Below, piece after piece: positions 52,744-62,592 of a DNA stretch of 64,000 nucleotides. Source of the stretch: Paguma larvata (lineage: Eukaryota > Chordata > Mammalia > Carnivora > Viverridae); contig CM057843.1 of assembly GCA_030068075.1 (NCBI GenBank), positions 14,340,001-14,404,000 on the forward strand, given 5' to 3'. Under the pieces are notes generated by a model. It did not search any database and was not told the DNA's origin. It was given only the letters and a program-made list of their open reading frames with translations. Made by a program: the position numbers and the translations under genes. Position 1 is the first letter of the stretch. Each line of letters opens with the position of its first letter.

Positions 52744-52953
52744 AAAAGAAAATTTTTTTAAGTTTATTTGTGAGAGAGAGACACACACACAGAGCATGAG
52801 CAGGGAGGAGCAGAGAGAGAGGGAGACACAGAATCCGAAGCAGGCTCCAGGTTCCGCGCTGTCAGCACAGAGCCCGACGCAGGGCTCAAACTCACAGACT
52901 GCGAGACCTGAGCCAAAGTGGGCGCTTAACCAACTGGGCCACCCAGGCGCCCC
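52744..52953 (-). mobile_element. SINEC, - strand
   Basis: Minus copy with a CA-enriched tract; end GGCCACCCAGGCGCCCC. TSD TAGAACTT at 52736-52743 and 52954-52961. The 198-codon frame at 52796-53392 is SINE read-through. Confidence 0.95.
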
Positions 52954-52961
52954 TAGAACTT

Positions 52962-53309
52962 TGCAATTAACAAATGTTTGCTGTCCCCCAAAGCCACCAC
53001 AGCGGTACCCATGGCTCATAGGCGTCAGGACACGCAGAGGCCTTGGCCTGCAGCCCTGCCCAGCCTGCTGCTTCCTTCAGTCACAGACACCGGTCACCCC
53101 GGGAAGAGGGGCGCCGGCCTGCCGAGGAAAGGCTAGCCTCCTTCACCTGGCTTTTGGGACCCCCACAGTCCGCTGCCGGCCCTATTTCCAGGGCTCTTTT
53201 GCTCGACTCGCCACAATGCTCATCCGCTGCCGGCAAACCAGACCATTCCAGGGCACGCGCCCTGTGACCATGCCTCCCCCGCCTTCGGGCGTGCTTCTCA
53301 CCTGGAATG
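52962..53309. other. Unrecognised GC-rich segment
   Basis: Pyrimidine-rich, CpG-containing sequence that could be a very old L2, but I cannot show it. Confidence 0.3.
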
Positions 53310-53686
53310 TCCTTTCTGCCGCGAAGCACCACAGAACGGGGGCTTCAACACAGACCTTAGCTTCCTCACAGTTCCGGAGGCTAGAAGTCTGAGATCCAGG
53401 TGTCGGCCCGTCAGCTTCCTTCGGAGGCCTCCCCTCCTTGGCTCGTGGGCGGCCATCTTCTCGGTGCCCTCACGCGGTCTGCCCTCTGTGCACCGCTGTG
53501 TCCCAACTTCCCCCTCTTGTAAGGACAGCCGTCCCTGGATGTCGGGCTCACCCCGATGACCTCATTTCACCTTAATCACCTCGTTACAGGCCCCGTCTCC
53601 AAAGGCCGTCACTTCATGAGGTGCTCCTGGGGTTAGGGCTTGCCCGCATGGATTGGAGGACACACAGTTGGGTCCATAACAAGAGT
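53310..53686 (-). mobile_element. MaLR (MLT1-like) LTR, antisense
   Basis: CACAGTTCCGGAGGCTAGAAG, TCCAGGTGTCGGCCCGTCAGC, CCTTGGCTCGTGGGCGGCC, TTGTAAGGACAGCCGTCC, CCGATGACCTCATTTCACC, CAAAGGCCGTCACTTC and GGGGTTAGGGCTTGCC run in the order of a reversed MLT1-like LTR. It is unusually CpG-rich for such an old repeat. Confidence 0.8.
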
Positions 53687-53811
53687 CTAGCTTGAACAGC
53701 ACTTGTCCTCAAGTGTCTCTCCGTTCCCATGCCTCATAGCCCTTCGGCAGGCTTCTAACACTCTGTCCCTTGGTATTCAGGCAGGCGGTCGTTAGAAACA
53801 CCCAGAAACAG

Positions 53812-54025
53812 GGACGCCGGGGGTGGGGCGGCTCAGTTGGTTAAGCGTCTGACTCTTGATTTTGACTCAGGTCATGATCTCACAGTTTGGTGAGTTTGAG
53901 CCCCACCTCAGGCTCTGCACTGACAATGCGGAGCCTGCTTGAGAATCTCCCTCTCTCTCTGCCCCTCTCCCACTCACGTTCTCTCTGTCTCTCTCAAAAT
54001 AAATAAACTTAAAGAAAAAAAAAAA
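53812..54025 (+). mobile_element. SINEC, + strand, first unit of a composite
   Basis: Head with GGGACGCCGGGGGTGGGGCGG in place of the usual start, TGACTCTTGATTTTGACTCAG body, tail to A11. Its left flank ACCCAGAAACAG (53800-53811) has no copy at its own right edge; the copy lies beyond the next SINE. Confidence 0.93.
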
Positions 54026-54051
54026 CCTCTAGAGAGCTTTTCAACCTATTT

Positions 54052-54268
54052 GGGGCACCTGGGTGGCTCAGTTGGTTAAGAGCCCGACTCTTGATTTTGG
54101 TTCAGGTCGTAATCTCGTGGTTCGTGAGTTCCAGCCCCACGTCGGGTTCTGCGCGGATAGCACTGAGCCTGCTTGGGTTTCTGTCTCCCCCTCTCTCTCT
54201 CTGCCCTTCCCCCCACATTCTCTCTCTGTCTCTGTCTCTCTCAAAATAAATAAAAAAGGGAAAAAAAT
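54052..54268 (+). mobile_element. SINEC, + strand, second unit of a composite
   Basis: GGGGCACCTGGGTGGCTCAG head; tail AAATAAATAAAAAAGGG then A7. Followed by ACCCAGAAACAG (54269-54280), the TSD partner of the flank before the first unit. 26 bp of non-SINE sequence separates the two units. Confidence 0.95.
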
Positions 54269-54284
54269 ACCCAGAAACAGTTAC

Positions 54285-54880
54285 TTATTGAGCTCCTTCT
54301 ATGTGCCAGATATCTGTTTGATGCTGCTGTCCAGAGGTGAAAATTATGGCGCCTGGCCTGCACGCTCGGTGGAGAGACAGCAGTTGAGCCACTGTGATGC
54401 AGTGCGGCCGATGCCAGCACTTGGAAGAGGGGCATCCCACCCAGCGCCGCTCAGAGCCAGCAGACAGCTTACTAGGTCAGGGGATGCCTCGGCTGAGCCT
54501 TGCAGGGCCGATGGGAGCAGGGCGAGTACTGCACCCAGTCGGGATGGCGGGTGCGAAGGCCCGGACTTGCGGGGGATCACGGCGCCTTCCGGAGCTCCCA
54601 TCGTGGGAGCAGGGGTCTGCCGTGGGCGTGCGAGGGAATGGTAAAAGGTGGGGCCGGGCTGGGTATGGGGGTGCAAGAAGCCTGGCGTGTGGAATTTGGG
54701 CTTTGTCCCGAGAGGGGTGGTGCTGGGAGGGTTTAAGCAGGGGAGGGACTGGGCGGGCTGCGTTTTAGAAAGCCTGCAAGCGGCGTGGCAGCAGACAGTG
54801 GCCGTGGCCCTGACTCTAGGTAGGGAAACCAGCGGTAATTCTGATCCCCGCGACGACGTGAAGTGTGGAAATAGGGGCAG
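54285..54880 (-). mobile_element. L2 3' region, antisense
   Basis: TTATTGAGCTCCTTCTATGTG, GCCAGATATCTGTTTGATGC, GAATTTGGGCTTTGTCCCGAG, GGAGGGTTTAAGCAGGGGAGG and GGCTGCGTTTTAGAAAGCC are reversed L2. Frames of 124-219 codons here are chance. Confidence 0.78.
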
Positions 54881-54984
54881 AGGGAGAAAGAGAGCTTTAG
54901 CTATCCAAGTGACTGGCCAGATACACAGGGGGCTCAGGGACAAGACTTTCATTCGGTTCCTAGATTCCGAGTCCCAGCGAATGC

Positions 54985-55360
54985 TCGCGTTCTGAATGGG
55001 CACTTTGACGACTTTGGCTAAATGTATACATCCATGGAAACCCCACTCCAGTCAAGATATGGAGCGTTCCCATCACCCCAGAAGCTCCCTCTGTGCCCCT
55101 TTCCAGGAAGTCAGGTTCCCAGCCCCATCCATCCCCGGCCCCGGCCCCCAGCAAACCCTGCTCAGCTTTCTATCACTCCACGTTATTTTTGCTTCTTCTC
55201 GAGTTTCAGATCAGTGGAACCATACACCGTGTAAGTATTTGGTGTCTGGTTTCTTTCACTCAGCATAATGCTTCTGAGATTCATCCGTGTTCCGTGTATC
55301 AGCAGTTCGTTCCTTTTCATTGGCAGGTGTGGATGTATTACAGTTTGATCCACACATCTG
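54985..55360 (-). mobile_element. Old L1 3' UTR (L1ME/L1MC-like), antisense
   Basis: CCAGTCAAGATATGGAGCG, TTCCCATCACCCCAGAAGC, CTGGTTTCTTTCACTCAGC, ATAATGCTTCTGAGATTC and GTATCAGCAGTTCGTTCC are reversed L1 3' UTR. The TG-rich tract follows at the position where the L1 consensus has TTCCATTGTATGGATATA. Confidence 0.82.
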
Positions 55361-55645
55361 TGTGTGTGTGTGTGTGCATGTGTGTGTATGTGTGTGCGTA
55401 CGTGCATGTATGTGTGCGTGTGTGTATGTGTGTGTGCGTGCATGTGCGTATGTGCGTGTGTATGTGTGCGCGTACGTGCATGTATGTGTGCGCACATGTG
55501 TATGTGTGCGAGTGCGTGTGTTTGTGTGTGCATGTGTGTGCGCTGTACGTGCATGTATGTATGTGCGTGTGCGTATGCGTGTGCGTGCGTACGTGCATGT
55601 GTGTGCGCATGTGTGTATGTGTATGTATGTGCATGTGTGCGTGGG
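55361..55645. repeat. 285-bp alternating purine-pyrimidine minisatellite
   Basis: Almost every step alternates R-Y (TG, CG, TA, CA), for example GTGCGTACGTGCATGTATG. A GTACGTGCATG core recurs at 55398, 55472, 55545 and 55589, giving a 73-74-bp higher-order period for three copies and a shorter last step. Six-frame Cys-Val and Thr-His repeat frames of 112-201 codons are artefacts of this tract. Confidence 0.96.
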
Positions 55646-55737
55646 GGGTACCTCTATACAGAAGTTCAAGAGCTGCGTTTTTTATCGGCCACCTGTAGGT
55701 GAGTCTTTGGCCTTCTATAGGAAGGTGCATCCCAAGC

Positions 55738-55880
55738 TTGACTGATGAGAGTCACACTGGGAGCTTACTAAAAGTTCAGAAGCAGCACTCGCTCCTGATG
55801 GACGGAGTCAGGCCCCCAGGCGTGTGTGTTTTTAACCGGCCTCGAAGGTCATTTTGATCAGCCAGGTTGGGGGACCAGGT
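55738..55880 (+). mobile_element. MER5A-like hAT/Charlie fragment
   Basis: GAGTCACACTGGGAGCTTAC, TAAAAGTTCAGAAGCAGC and CCAGGCGTGTGTGTTTTTAAC resemble MER5-type sequence (GATCACCTGGGAGCTTGTTA... and its second half). The termini are eroded. Confidence 0.55.
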
Positions 55881-56034
55881 GACTACCGTGCAAGTAGTAG
55901 TTGTGGAGGGGTGACCTCCCCAGTCCTGTTTGCTTGTCGCTGAGAGGCCATCTCATCTGGGCTCCTATTCTTTCCGGGTGCCGACCACACCAACTTTAGC
56001 TGCCACAGGCCACCCTGGCCATTGATTTTTTTTT
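55881..56034. other. No recognised feature
   Basis: Short unique-looking interval. Confidence 0.3.
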
Positions 56035-56560
56035 CATCGATTCGTCAAACGGAACATTTCTGACACTCACCGCATATAAGGCATCGATCTAGACACCGCG
56101 CATACATGCAAAAGTGACTCCAACTTGGCACTTAAAATTAGTTGGAGATACGTGATGTTGACATCCACCATCATACCAGAAATGGTGACAAATGTCAGAG
56201 ACACTCAGATAAGACGCTTGGAGTTTAGAGGCACACCAAGTCACTTCCAGCTTTTTGTGCGTGTGGGGAGGTGGTAGTCAAATACAGTGACAAGAAAAGG
56301 TAGTATTTGAGTGGGGGCATGAAGGACGGATAAGATTTGTGCATAAGGTGGAGGGGGAGGGGTGGGAGGAGAGGGTGGCCAGGCAGAGGGAACACGAAGA
56401 AAACGAGAGAGAAGGCTGGGCGTGGGCAAGGCCCGTGCTGCTGGGGGCCATGAAAGGCCAGCGTCCCTGGAGCGCGGGAAGCATCAGTGGGGGAGGAGGA
56501 AACGAGGTTGGCAAGGGGGGTTGGGCCAGCCCAAGGAGAGCCTTAGACTGCTTTCATTCA
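56035..56560 (-). mobile_element. L2 3' region, antisense
   Basis: CATCGATTCGTCAAACGGAAC, AAGGCATCGATCTAGACACCG, GTATTTGAGTGGGGGCATG, GCCAGGCAGAGGGAACACG and GGGCAAGGCCCGTGCTG are reversed L2. Confidence 0.72.
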
Positions 56561-56689
56561 GCCCACCTGAGCTCCGACAAATACGTGCGTAACCACTGTC
56601 GCAATCAGGGCTTACAGCTACCCAAATTCGCTCATACCTCTTCACAGTCAGTCCCTCTGATGTGTCTTTTCCAGCGCGTTGAGCAGTTA

Positions 56690-57000
56690 GCTCAACTCTG
56701 ACACCGTCTACCTGGAGAGAGCATCAGATCCCACACGTGAAGGGCTCAGTCCCACAAGGCCGCTCCCTCTCCCTCCTCACCCCCAATTCAGGCCGATCAC
56801 AAGTCCAACCTGCTGTAAATCGGAGGTTCCCACACGCCCTCATCAGGTCCGATTAATTTGCTGGAGTGGCTCACAGAACTCAGAAAAACATGTACGTACT
56901 CCTACCACTTTCTTATAAAAGATGTCATAAAGGATACAGGTAAACAACCAGCTAGAGAGGAACGTAGGGGGAGGTCCCAGGCCCTGGGAACCACTGCTTC
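56690..57000. mobile_element. Probable old ERV-derived repeat
   Basis: CACCGTCTACCTGGAGAGAGC, AAGTCCAACCTGCTGTAAATC, GAGGTTCCCACACGCCCTC, GAGTGGCTCACAGAACTC and AAGGATACAGGTAAACAACC recall a dispersed LTR/ERV repeat. The family is not certain. Confidence 0.4.
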
Positions 57001-57014
57001 GTGTCTTCCATCCC

Positions 57015-57435
57015 TGTGGTGTTGCCTCTTCCAGAATGTCACATAAATGGAATCCTATAATGTGTAGCCTTTTGAGTTTGGCCTCTTTCAGTAAGCATAA
57101 TGCACGTAAAATTCATGTATTGTTCTTGCATGTTATTCGGTACGTGGACATACCACAGTGTCCCCCCAAGGACAGTTCGGCGGTTTCAAGTTTTCGCTGT
57201 TGAACCAAGCCTACGAATCAAGCCGTTACGAACATTCCCATTACAAATGTCTGTGTCAACACGAGTGTCCATTTCTCTTGGATAAACATCAAAGAGTGGG
57301 ATTACTGGGTCGTATCAGTGCAGGCTTAACTTTATAAGAAACGGCTGCATTCTTGTGCAAAGATTCTGTTCCGTTTTGCATTTCCACCAGCAATGAGCGA
57401 GGCTTCCCGCTGCTCGAAATCCCTGCCAGCATCAA
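57015..57435 (-). mobile_element. Old L1 3' UTR, antisense (left part)
   Basis: AATGTCACATAAATGGAATCC, CTTTCAGTAAGCATAATGC, CATACCACAGTGTCCCC and GTGGGATTACTGGGTCG are reversed L1. It continues at 57755 after a microsatellite and SINE. Confidence 0.75.
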
Positions 57436-57436
57436 T

Positions 57437-57486
57437 ATTGTTTTATTTTATTTTGTTTTATTTTATTTTATTATTATTATTATTTT
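57437..57486. repeat. (TTTTA)n microsatellite, left part
   Basis: TTTTATTTTATTTTG units followed by (TTA)n. Interrupted by a SINE and continued at 57692-57760. Confidence 0.93.
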
Positions 57487-57691
57487 TAAACATTTATTTA
57501 TTTTTGAGAGACATAGAGACAAAGCATGAGCAGGGGAAGGGCAGAGAGAGCGGGAGACACAGACTCCAAAGCAGGCTTCAGGCTCTGAGCCGTCAGCACA
57601 GAGCCCGATGCGGGGCTCGAACCCACAGACCACGAGATCATGACCTGAGCTGAAGTCGGCCGCTTAACCGACTGAGCCACCCAGGCGCCCC
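57487..57691 (-). mobile_element. SINEC, - strand, inside the TTTTA repeat
   Basis: Near-consensus minus copy, end GAGCCACCCAGGCGCCCC, on both sides bordered by TTTTA-rich repeat, so its TSD cannot be delimited. Confidence 0.96.
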
Positions 57692-57760
57692 TATTTTATT
57701 TTATTATTTTATTTTATTTTATTTTATTATTTTATTTTATTTTATTTTAATTTTATTTCC
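57692..57760. repeat. (TTTTA)n microsatellite, right part
   Basis: TATTTTATTTTATTATTTTA units. Together with the left part it may be target-site repeat or an expansion of the SINE poly-T side. Confidence 0.93.
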
Positions 57761-58259
57761 TAGCCATTCTCCTAGGCGTGTGGTAGTATCTCCTTGTGGT
57801 TTCGATTTGCATCGACGTCACGACTAATGACACAGCACATCTTCTCACGTGCGCGTTGGCCATGCCGAGAATATCTTCTTCGGCAAAGTGTGTGTTGAAA
57901 TCTTCGGCCACCTTTTACGGAGCAGTGTGTTTTGTCACCATCGAGCTGAGTGAGTTCTTTATAAATTCAAGAAGCAAGCCCGTTATCAGTGCTGTGTGTT
58001 GCAGGTGCTTTTCTTCCGAGCTGTGGCTCGTCTTCTTAGGTTCTTGATAATGTCTTAGGAAGAGCAGAAGTTTTAAATTACGGTGACGTCTAACTTACCG
58101 GTGGTTTGTGTTTTTTTTTTTAAGTGTTTTATCTTATGGACCGTGCTTGTGGTGTTACATGAAGAGATCTTTGGTGAGCTCAAGATCACAAAGATTCTCT
58201 CCGGCTGACCTCCCGTGTTTTTCTCGTTCTGTTTGGGCTTCGCATTTAGGTGGATGATT
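57761..58259 (-). mobile_element. Old L1, antisense (right part)
   Basis: GTATCTCCTTGTGGTTTCG, GTTGGCCATGCCGAGAATATC, GAGTTCTTTATAAATTC, CTTATGGACCGTGCTTGTGG and CACAAAGATTCTCTCC are reversed L1 ORF2 sequence. CpGs are numerous for an old L1. Confidence 0.75.
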
Positions 58260-58276
58260 TGTCTTTACCATTTCTT

Positions 58277-58492
58277 TTTTTTTTTTTAACACTTTTATTT
58301 ATTTTTGAGAGATGTAGAGACAGAGTATGAGCAGGGGAAAGGCAGAGAGAGAGGGAGACACAGAATCTGAAGCAGGCTCCAGACTCCGAGCCATCAGCAC
58401 AGAGCCCGATGCAGGGCTCGAACTCACAGACCATGAGATCATGACCTGAGCCGAAGTCGGCCGCTTAACCAATTGAGCCACCCAGGCGCCCC
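58277..58492 (-). mobile_element. SINEC, - strand
   Basis: Near-consensus minus copy. Perfect 17-bp TSD TGTCTTTACCATTTCTT at 58260-58276 and 58493-58509, the longest intact SINE TSD with a full-length body in the window. Confidence 0.98.
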
Positions 58493-58509
58493 TGTCTTTA
58501 CCATTTCTT

Positions 58510-59154
58510 ACGGATCAGACGCCGGGCCCGGGGACTGTAGAGGAATGAGAATGAGTTCTTTGCGCTGACGCCACCTCGACTGGGGAGTCGGGGGGCAGGA
58601 GACAAGCTGGCAGAGCGGCTGGCTTTCCTACGGGCTGCCGCGGACGCTCCCTGAGCCGGGGAAGCAGGACCGTGCCCTGGACAAGGGCCGGGAAGCCGAG
58701 TTTTACAAGGACCGTGGGAGGGAGGCCGAGGTCAGGAATCGGGCAGGGGTGGGAAGCCCGGGGTTCCGGGCGCGGAGCGGCCTCGGGGAGGCCTGAAGCC
58801 TGGGTGATTCCTCTTGGGCTGTGCCCGGTCGGAGCCCCAGGCACCTGGCAGGAGCGGGCCGAGCAGGCACCGTGCCTTCCCTTGGAACAAAGAGAAGGTG
58901 GGGGCGGCTTCACCGCGCGGCCCTGGCTCTGTGTGTTTGAGGGACGGGGGAACTGTCTCTCTTCACGGAAAGTCAGTCACACTCGAGTGGATCACAAAGC
59001 CCACCCCGAGGGGGCAGCCGCAGGGCTGTTCCCTAATCATCTCCAGGCTCCCACCCTCGGGACGGAGCACAGAGCTGTTGCCACCCAGAGATTTTTCTCC
59101 TGGGGACCGTGCGAGGGCCGCGTAATGACAAGGTGATCCCAGGAGCAGCCCGCA
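58510..59154. other. GC-rich unique-looking segment
   Basis: No repeat recognised. Overlapping frames of 103-154 codons on both strands without motifs. CpG-containing but I see no dense island. Confidence 0.35.
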
Positions 59155-59445
59155 ACATTATCCCTCATATTCGCGGCTATTGTATGTATTTAAAAACGCA
59201 ATACCAGAAGCATTTCGTGCTGGGGAAAGAGAGAACATATTCCAGGCGCTGAATAAATTAACCCCGCAAAGCACAGCAGTAGCTTTCATTAGCCAGCTGG
59301 CATTACAGGAAAATAGCTGCAGCCTGTGGGGTAGGGAAGAATATTTCAGGAATGCAAAAAACAAGAAATCAGCCGCATTCAGTGATTTAACTTAATCCAG
59401 GAACAATAAGGAAATCCAGCGGAATGACAGGCTCTCACGGCCTGT
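59155..59445. other. Candidate conserved non-coding element
   Basis: An abruptly AT-rich block within GC-rich DNA containing TTTAAAAACGCAATACCAG, TTCATTAGCCAGCTGGCATTA and CAGGAAAATAGCTGCAGCC. It includes TAAT-type homeodomain cores and an E-box-like CAGCTG. It lacks repeat features and any long ORF. The call rests on composition and look alone. Confidence 0.3.
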
Positions 59446-59592
59446 GCGAGGGGACAGACTTCGCCCGGGACTCAGAGGGGGCGTCTGCCGTGACTCCGAG
59501 GCAACCAGGGTGACTGCAGGCAAGAGTCAGCTCCCTGTCCCTCCTGAACCCGTACGAGCTCCAGAAAAGTTCTGTCTTTCCCTTCATTTCTT

Positions 59593-59797
59593 CTTTTAAA
59601 TTTGTTTATCTTTTTTCGAGAGACAGATGGTGCGAACAGGGGAGGGGCAGAGAGAGAGGGGGACCAAGGATCCCAAGCAGGCTCCTCACTGTCAACGCAG
59701 AGCCCAACGTGGGGCTCAAGGCCACGAAACTGTGAGATCACGATCTGAGCGGAAACCGAGAGTCAGACGCTTAACGGACTGAGCCACCCGGGTGCCT
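59593..59797 (-). mobile_element. SINEC, - strand, older subtype
   Basis: Minus copy, end GAGCCACCCGGGTGCC. Imperfect 18-bp TSD TCTTTCCCTTCATTTCTT (59575-59592) / TCTTTCCCTCGTTTCTTT (59799-59816). Confidence 0.94.
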
Positions 59798-59816
59798 CTC
59801 TTTCCCTCGTTTCTTT

Positions 59817-60825
59817 CCAGTGGTCCCAGGAGAGAACACAGGCGGCTCACAGGCTCAGGTGCTGGAAGCCTCTCCCTTCTCCCTCCCTGCCCGGGCCAGG
59901 GTGCTTTCGGGGATGGCTGTGCGCCCAAGGCCTCGCTGCCTGCCATCCTGCAGACTCCGCTCCACAGCTCCTGGGGTCACAGAGGGGTGCCTGCCTCTTC
60001 CACCACCACTGGTCCTGCCTCCACCATGCTTTTTTTGTTTTTTGTTTTGTTTTTTTGTTTTGTTCCTGGGAGGTGCCAGCGAGCCAGGTATTCAGGACAT
60101 CCCAAAAGACCCTACACCGTGGGAGCCCTCAGAATTTCTTGAATTCCCTCAGAATCTCAGTGTTATTTTGATGGTCCAGTTCCTGCCTGTCTCCCTCCTC
60201 CCCAGGGGCTCTTCGGTTCCTCAGACGGACCGTCAGGGGCCGTCGCTCACCAGCCTCCCGACCGGCCACGCCTGCTGGGCCACAGCGCTCCGCGTGGCGG
60301 GGATCCAGTCGAGACCCTGCTCTTCGGAACTCTTCAAGCTCTCGTGACTTAGGGCTACCTTTTTGGAATAATGTCGTCATCCTAAAAGGTCCACTTCTAC
60401 CTGACGGGTGTCCTTTGTGAGTCTGTCGGCCACCGTAAGACTCTGAAGGTGCCACATCGAGAAGAACACCACTGTTGAGCAAGAAGCAAGAGAGAAACCA
60501 GATCCAACCTTAATTCTTCCCCCTGCATATGGCCCTTATTTTGCCAAGGTCAAATTTACTTTTTTTTTTTTTTAATTGGTTATCTCCCCCATCTGCACCC
60601 AACACAAATACACGCGGACAGGAACGAGTAGAGACAGCGTGGGTCCTTGTCAGGCGAACCCCTCCCTTGGCATGCCGAGAGCACCCCGTCTCTGACTCGA
60701 GACATGAGTGAAGAGAAGCAAGCAGAAGTGAACACACATCTTCAGGCGGGGAGAGAAATTCGGTAGTCGTGATTAAAGCGTCGAAGGGGAAATGAGCCAC
60801 TTGGGGAAATCCCGCCTCATAACTC
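59817..60825. other. Unrecognised segment with T-rich runs
   Basis: A (TTTTG)-like run at 60029-60063 and a T14 run at 60559-60572; the rest is unique-looking. Frames up to 175 codons (59820-60347, +) overlap minus frames and lack motifs. Confidence 0.35.
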
Positions 60826-60837
60826 ATGGCCCTCGCT

Positions 60838-61215
60838 TGCTGCCGCCACGGTGGGCCGCCGTGGAGTGGGGGAGCCCCCGCCGGCGCGCTCGCCTCCGAT
60901 CACAAAGTGGGGCGCAGGTGGGATGCTTCTCCCACAACTCTTGAATTGGTAAACCATTTTCTCAGCCATGAACTTGAGAGGCGGCCCTCTGTGGTTTCTC
61001 TTGGTGCGTCTCGTTTGCGACGCACCGCGTGGCGCCTGGAGGCCGGCTCTGCGGACCTGGTGGAGCTGATGCCAGCCTCCTCCTGGCTTACGTCTCTCTC
61101 TCGGGCAGAAGGCCAGTGTGGCTCAAGTATAGTGAGCCAAGAGGCGGCGGCGGCGGGTGTGACGAGGGGGGCCTACCTCTGCACATGGAGAGGGGCTGCC
61201 GTCCCACGAGGGCCC
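60838..61215. promoter_or_regulatory. CpG-rich patch (possible small CpG island)
   Basis: About 30 CpG dinucleotides in roughly 380 bp by hand count, in clusters at 60845-60905, 61003-61060 and 61140-61175 (CGGCGGCGGCGG). The surrounding DNA is CpG-depleted. A perfect 8-bp-stem hairpin GGTGCGTC/GACGCACC is at 61003-61026. No exon or ORF with known motif is adjacent, so promoter function is only a possibility. Confidence 0.4.
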
Positions 61216-61555
61216 TATTTTGCATCTACGTTCAGCAGTGCCGGGGGAAGGATTTGCGTCCTCCCTCCTGGGTCTTGGTAGGGTAGGTGCACTGCAGGGT
61301 GTTGGTGGAGGGCGCAGGGGTTCCGCCGCGTGGGTGGGGCGGCGTGCCCTGCCGTCCTTGCATTGTTCCTGCAGGAAGTAGGACAGAATGAGTCAGAACT
61401 GGCCTCCCTGTTGCCTTGGAAGCCGTGTCCCCGACATCACAGCGCTTTGCCCCTTGTCCCACCTGACTGAGGGGCCCCACTTATGAACCAAGACACAAAA
61501 GATGTTGGATAAAAGACAAGATACGTAGACATGCTCCTGGAACCTGCTGGGTCCC
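61216..61555. other. No recognised feature
   Basis: GC-rich unique-looking sequence beyond the CpG patch. Confidence 0.3.
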
Positions 61556-62060
61556 TCATTCTGTGGTCACCACCAGCTGTCACTAAGCAGCTACGTAATT
61601 TCATTTGTTTTTATGTTTCAATGAAGATATCCGAACTCTCAAACCATAAACATGGAAAAGTATTATTTACTAGTATCGTGAAACCGAGATGCATACCAAA
61701 AATTTAAGCAGGCACGCCTTGGGAACAAGTCCAGGACACAAAATGAAGCAGCAGGTGATTTTAGAGGTTCGGTATTGAATAACTTTAGGAACTATTTCCC
61801 AAGCATGTTGCAAGTTAGTGCGATGAATTTTTATAATGCGGATGCCTATATGTCAACATGAATGTTATTTTCAAGGTAATGACGCTGAGAGGCGCTCTGT
61901 CTGTGTCAACGAGGTTCTCATCCTGAAATTCAATTTGGGGATTGGAGTTTTTCCTCCCGCTTGTTGAATGACATTTTAAGTCTCACGGGGAAAAGACTGG
62001 GATGGCTGCATAGTTCTGTTTTGTATTTGCCCATTAATCCCGCGTGTACTCAGTGACGGC
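61556..62060. other. Candidate conserved non-coding element
   Basis: A 500-bp repeat-free AT-rich block (GCTACGTAATTTCATTTG, TATTTACTAGTATCGTG, ATGAATTTTTATAATGCGG, TCAACATGAATGTTATTTTC, TTGTTGAATGACATTTTAAG) without long ORFs, bounded by GC-rich DNA and an L2. The look is typical of vertebrate conserved elements; I cannot test conservation. Confidence 0.3.
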
Positions 62061-62399
62061 CCCCATTTGTAGAGAGAGGCTCGCGCTGCCTCGCGAGGGA
62101 GGGGCGGGGAGAGACCTGTGCACACTTCTTCAGGGAAAGGCAGAAGCTAAATACGCATTTTGGCAAATGTTTCTTGAGCACCTACTACGTTCTGCTCCAG
62201 CGTAGATGCTGCAGACACCACGATGCCCTGCTGTCACAGAGCGTCCGCGGTGGCGGAAGGAAGGCACCTAAATCAGTGACGGCGGTTGTCTTAGTTTGGT
62301 GATGAAGGCTCTGAAGAAGTGAACAGGAGCTCGTGGGGTGGAGTGGGAAAGCTACTCAAAAGACCAGGAGGAAAACACCTCTTAAGAGGGCGGGCTCCT

Positions 62400-62592
62400 G
62401 GGGCCCCTGGGTGGCTCAGTTGGTTAAGCATCTGACTCTTGACTTTAGCTCAGGTCATGATCTCACGGTTCGTGAGACCGAGCCTCCACGTTGGGCTCTG
62501 AGCTGACAGCATGGAGCCTGATTAGGATTGTCCTTCCCTCTCTCTCTCTGCCCTTCCCCCACACTCCCACCCCCAAATAAATAAATAAACTT
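62400..62592 (+). mobile_element. SINEC, + strand, tail invaded by another SINE
   Basis: GGGGCCCCTGGGTGGCTCAG head; tail AAATAAATAAATAAACTT. A minus copy is inserted in this tail, and the tail resumes at 62797. Confidence 0.95.

Noticed and set aside
52796..53392. 198-codon plus ORF
   Set aside because: It begins inside a minus-strand SINE and runs through to a MaLR-like LTR; a read-through frame.
54344..55003. 219-codon minus ORF
   Set aside because: It crosses L2 and unrelated flanking DNA, overlaps long plus frames in the same GC-rich sequence and has no domain.
55093..55745. Frames of 112-201 codons rich in Cys-Val or Thr-His
   Set aside because: They are translations of the TG/CG minisatellite in all frames and both strands.
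59820..60347. 175-codon plus ORF
   Set aside because: It includes a TTTTG-rich run translated as Phe/Leu/Val stretches and is overlapped by minus frames; no domain.
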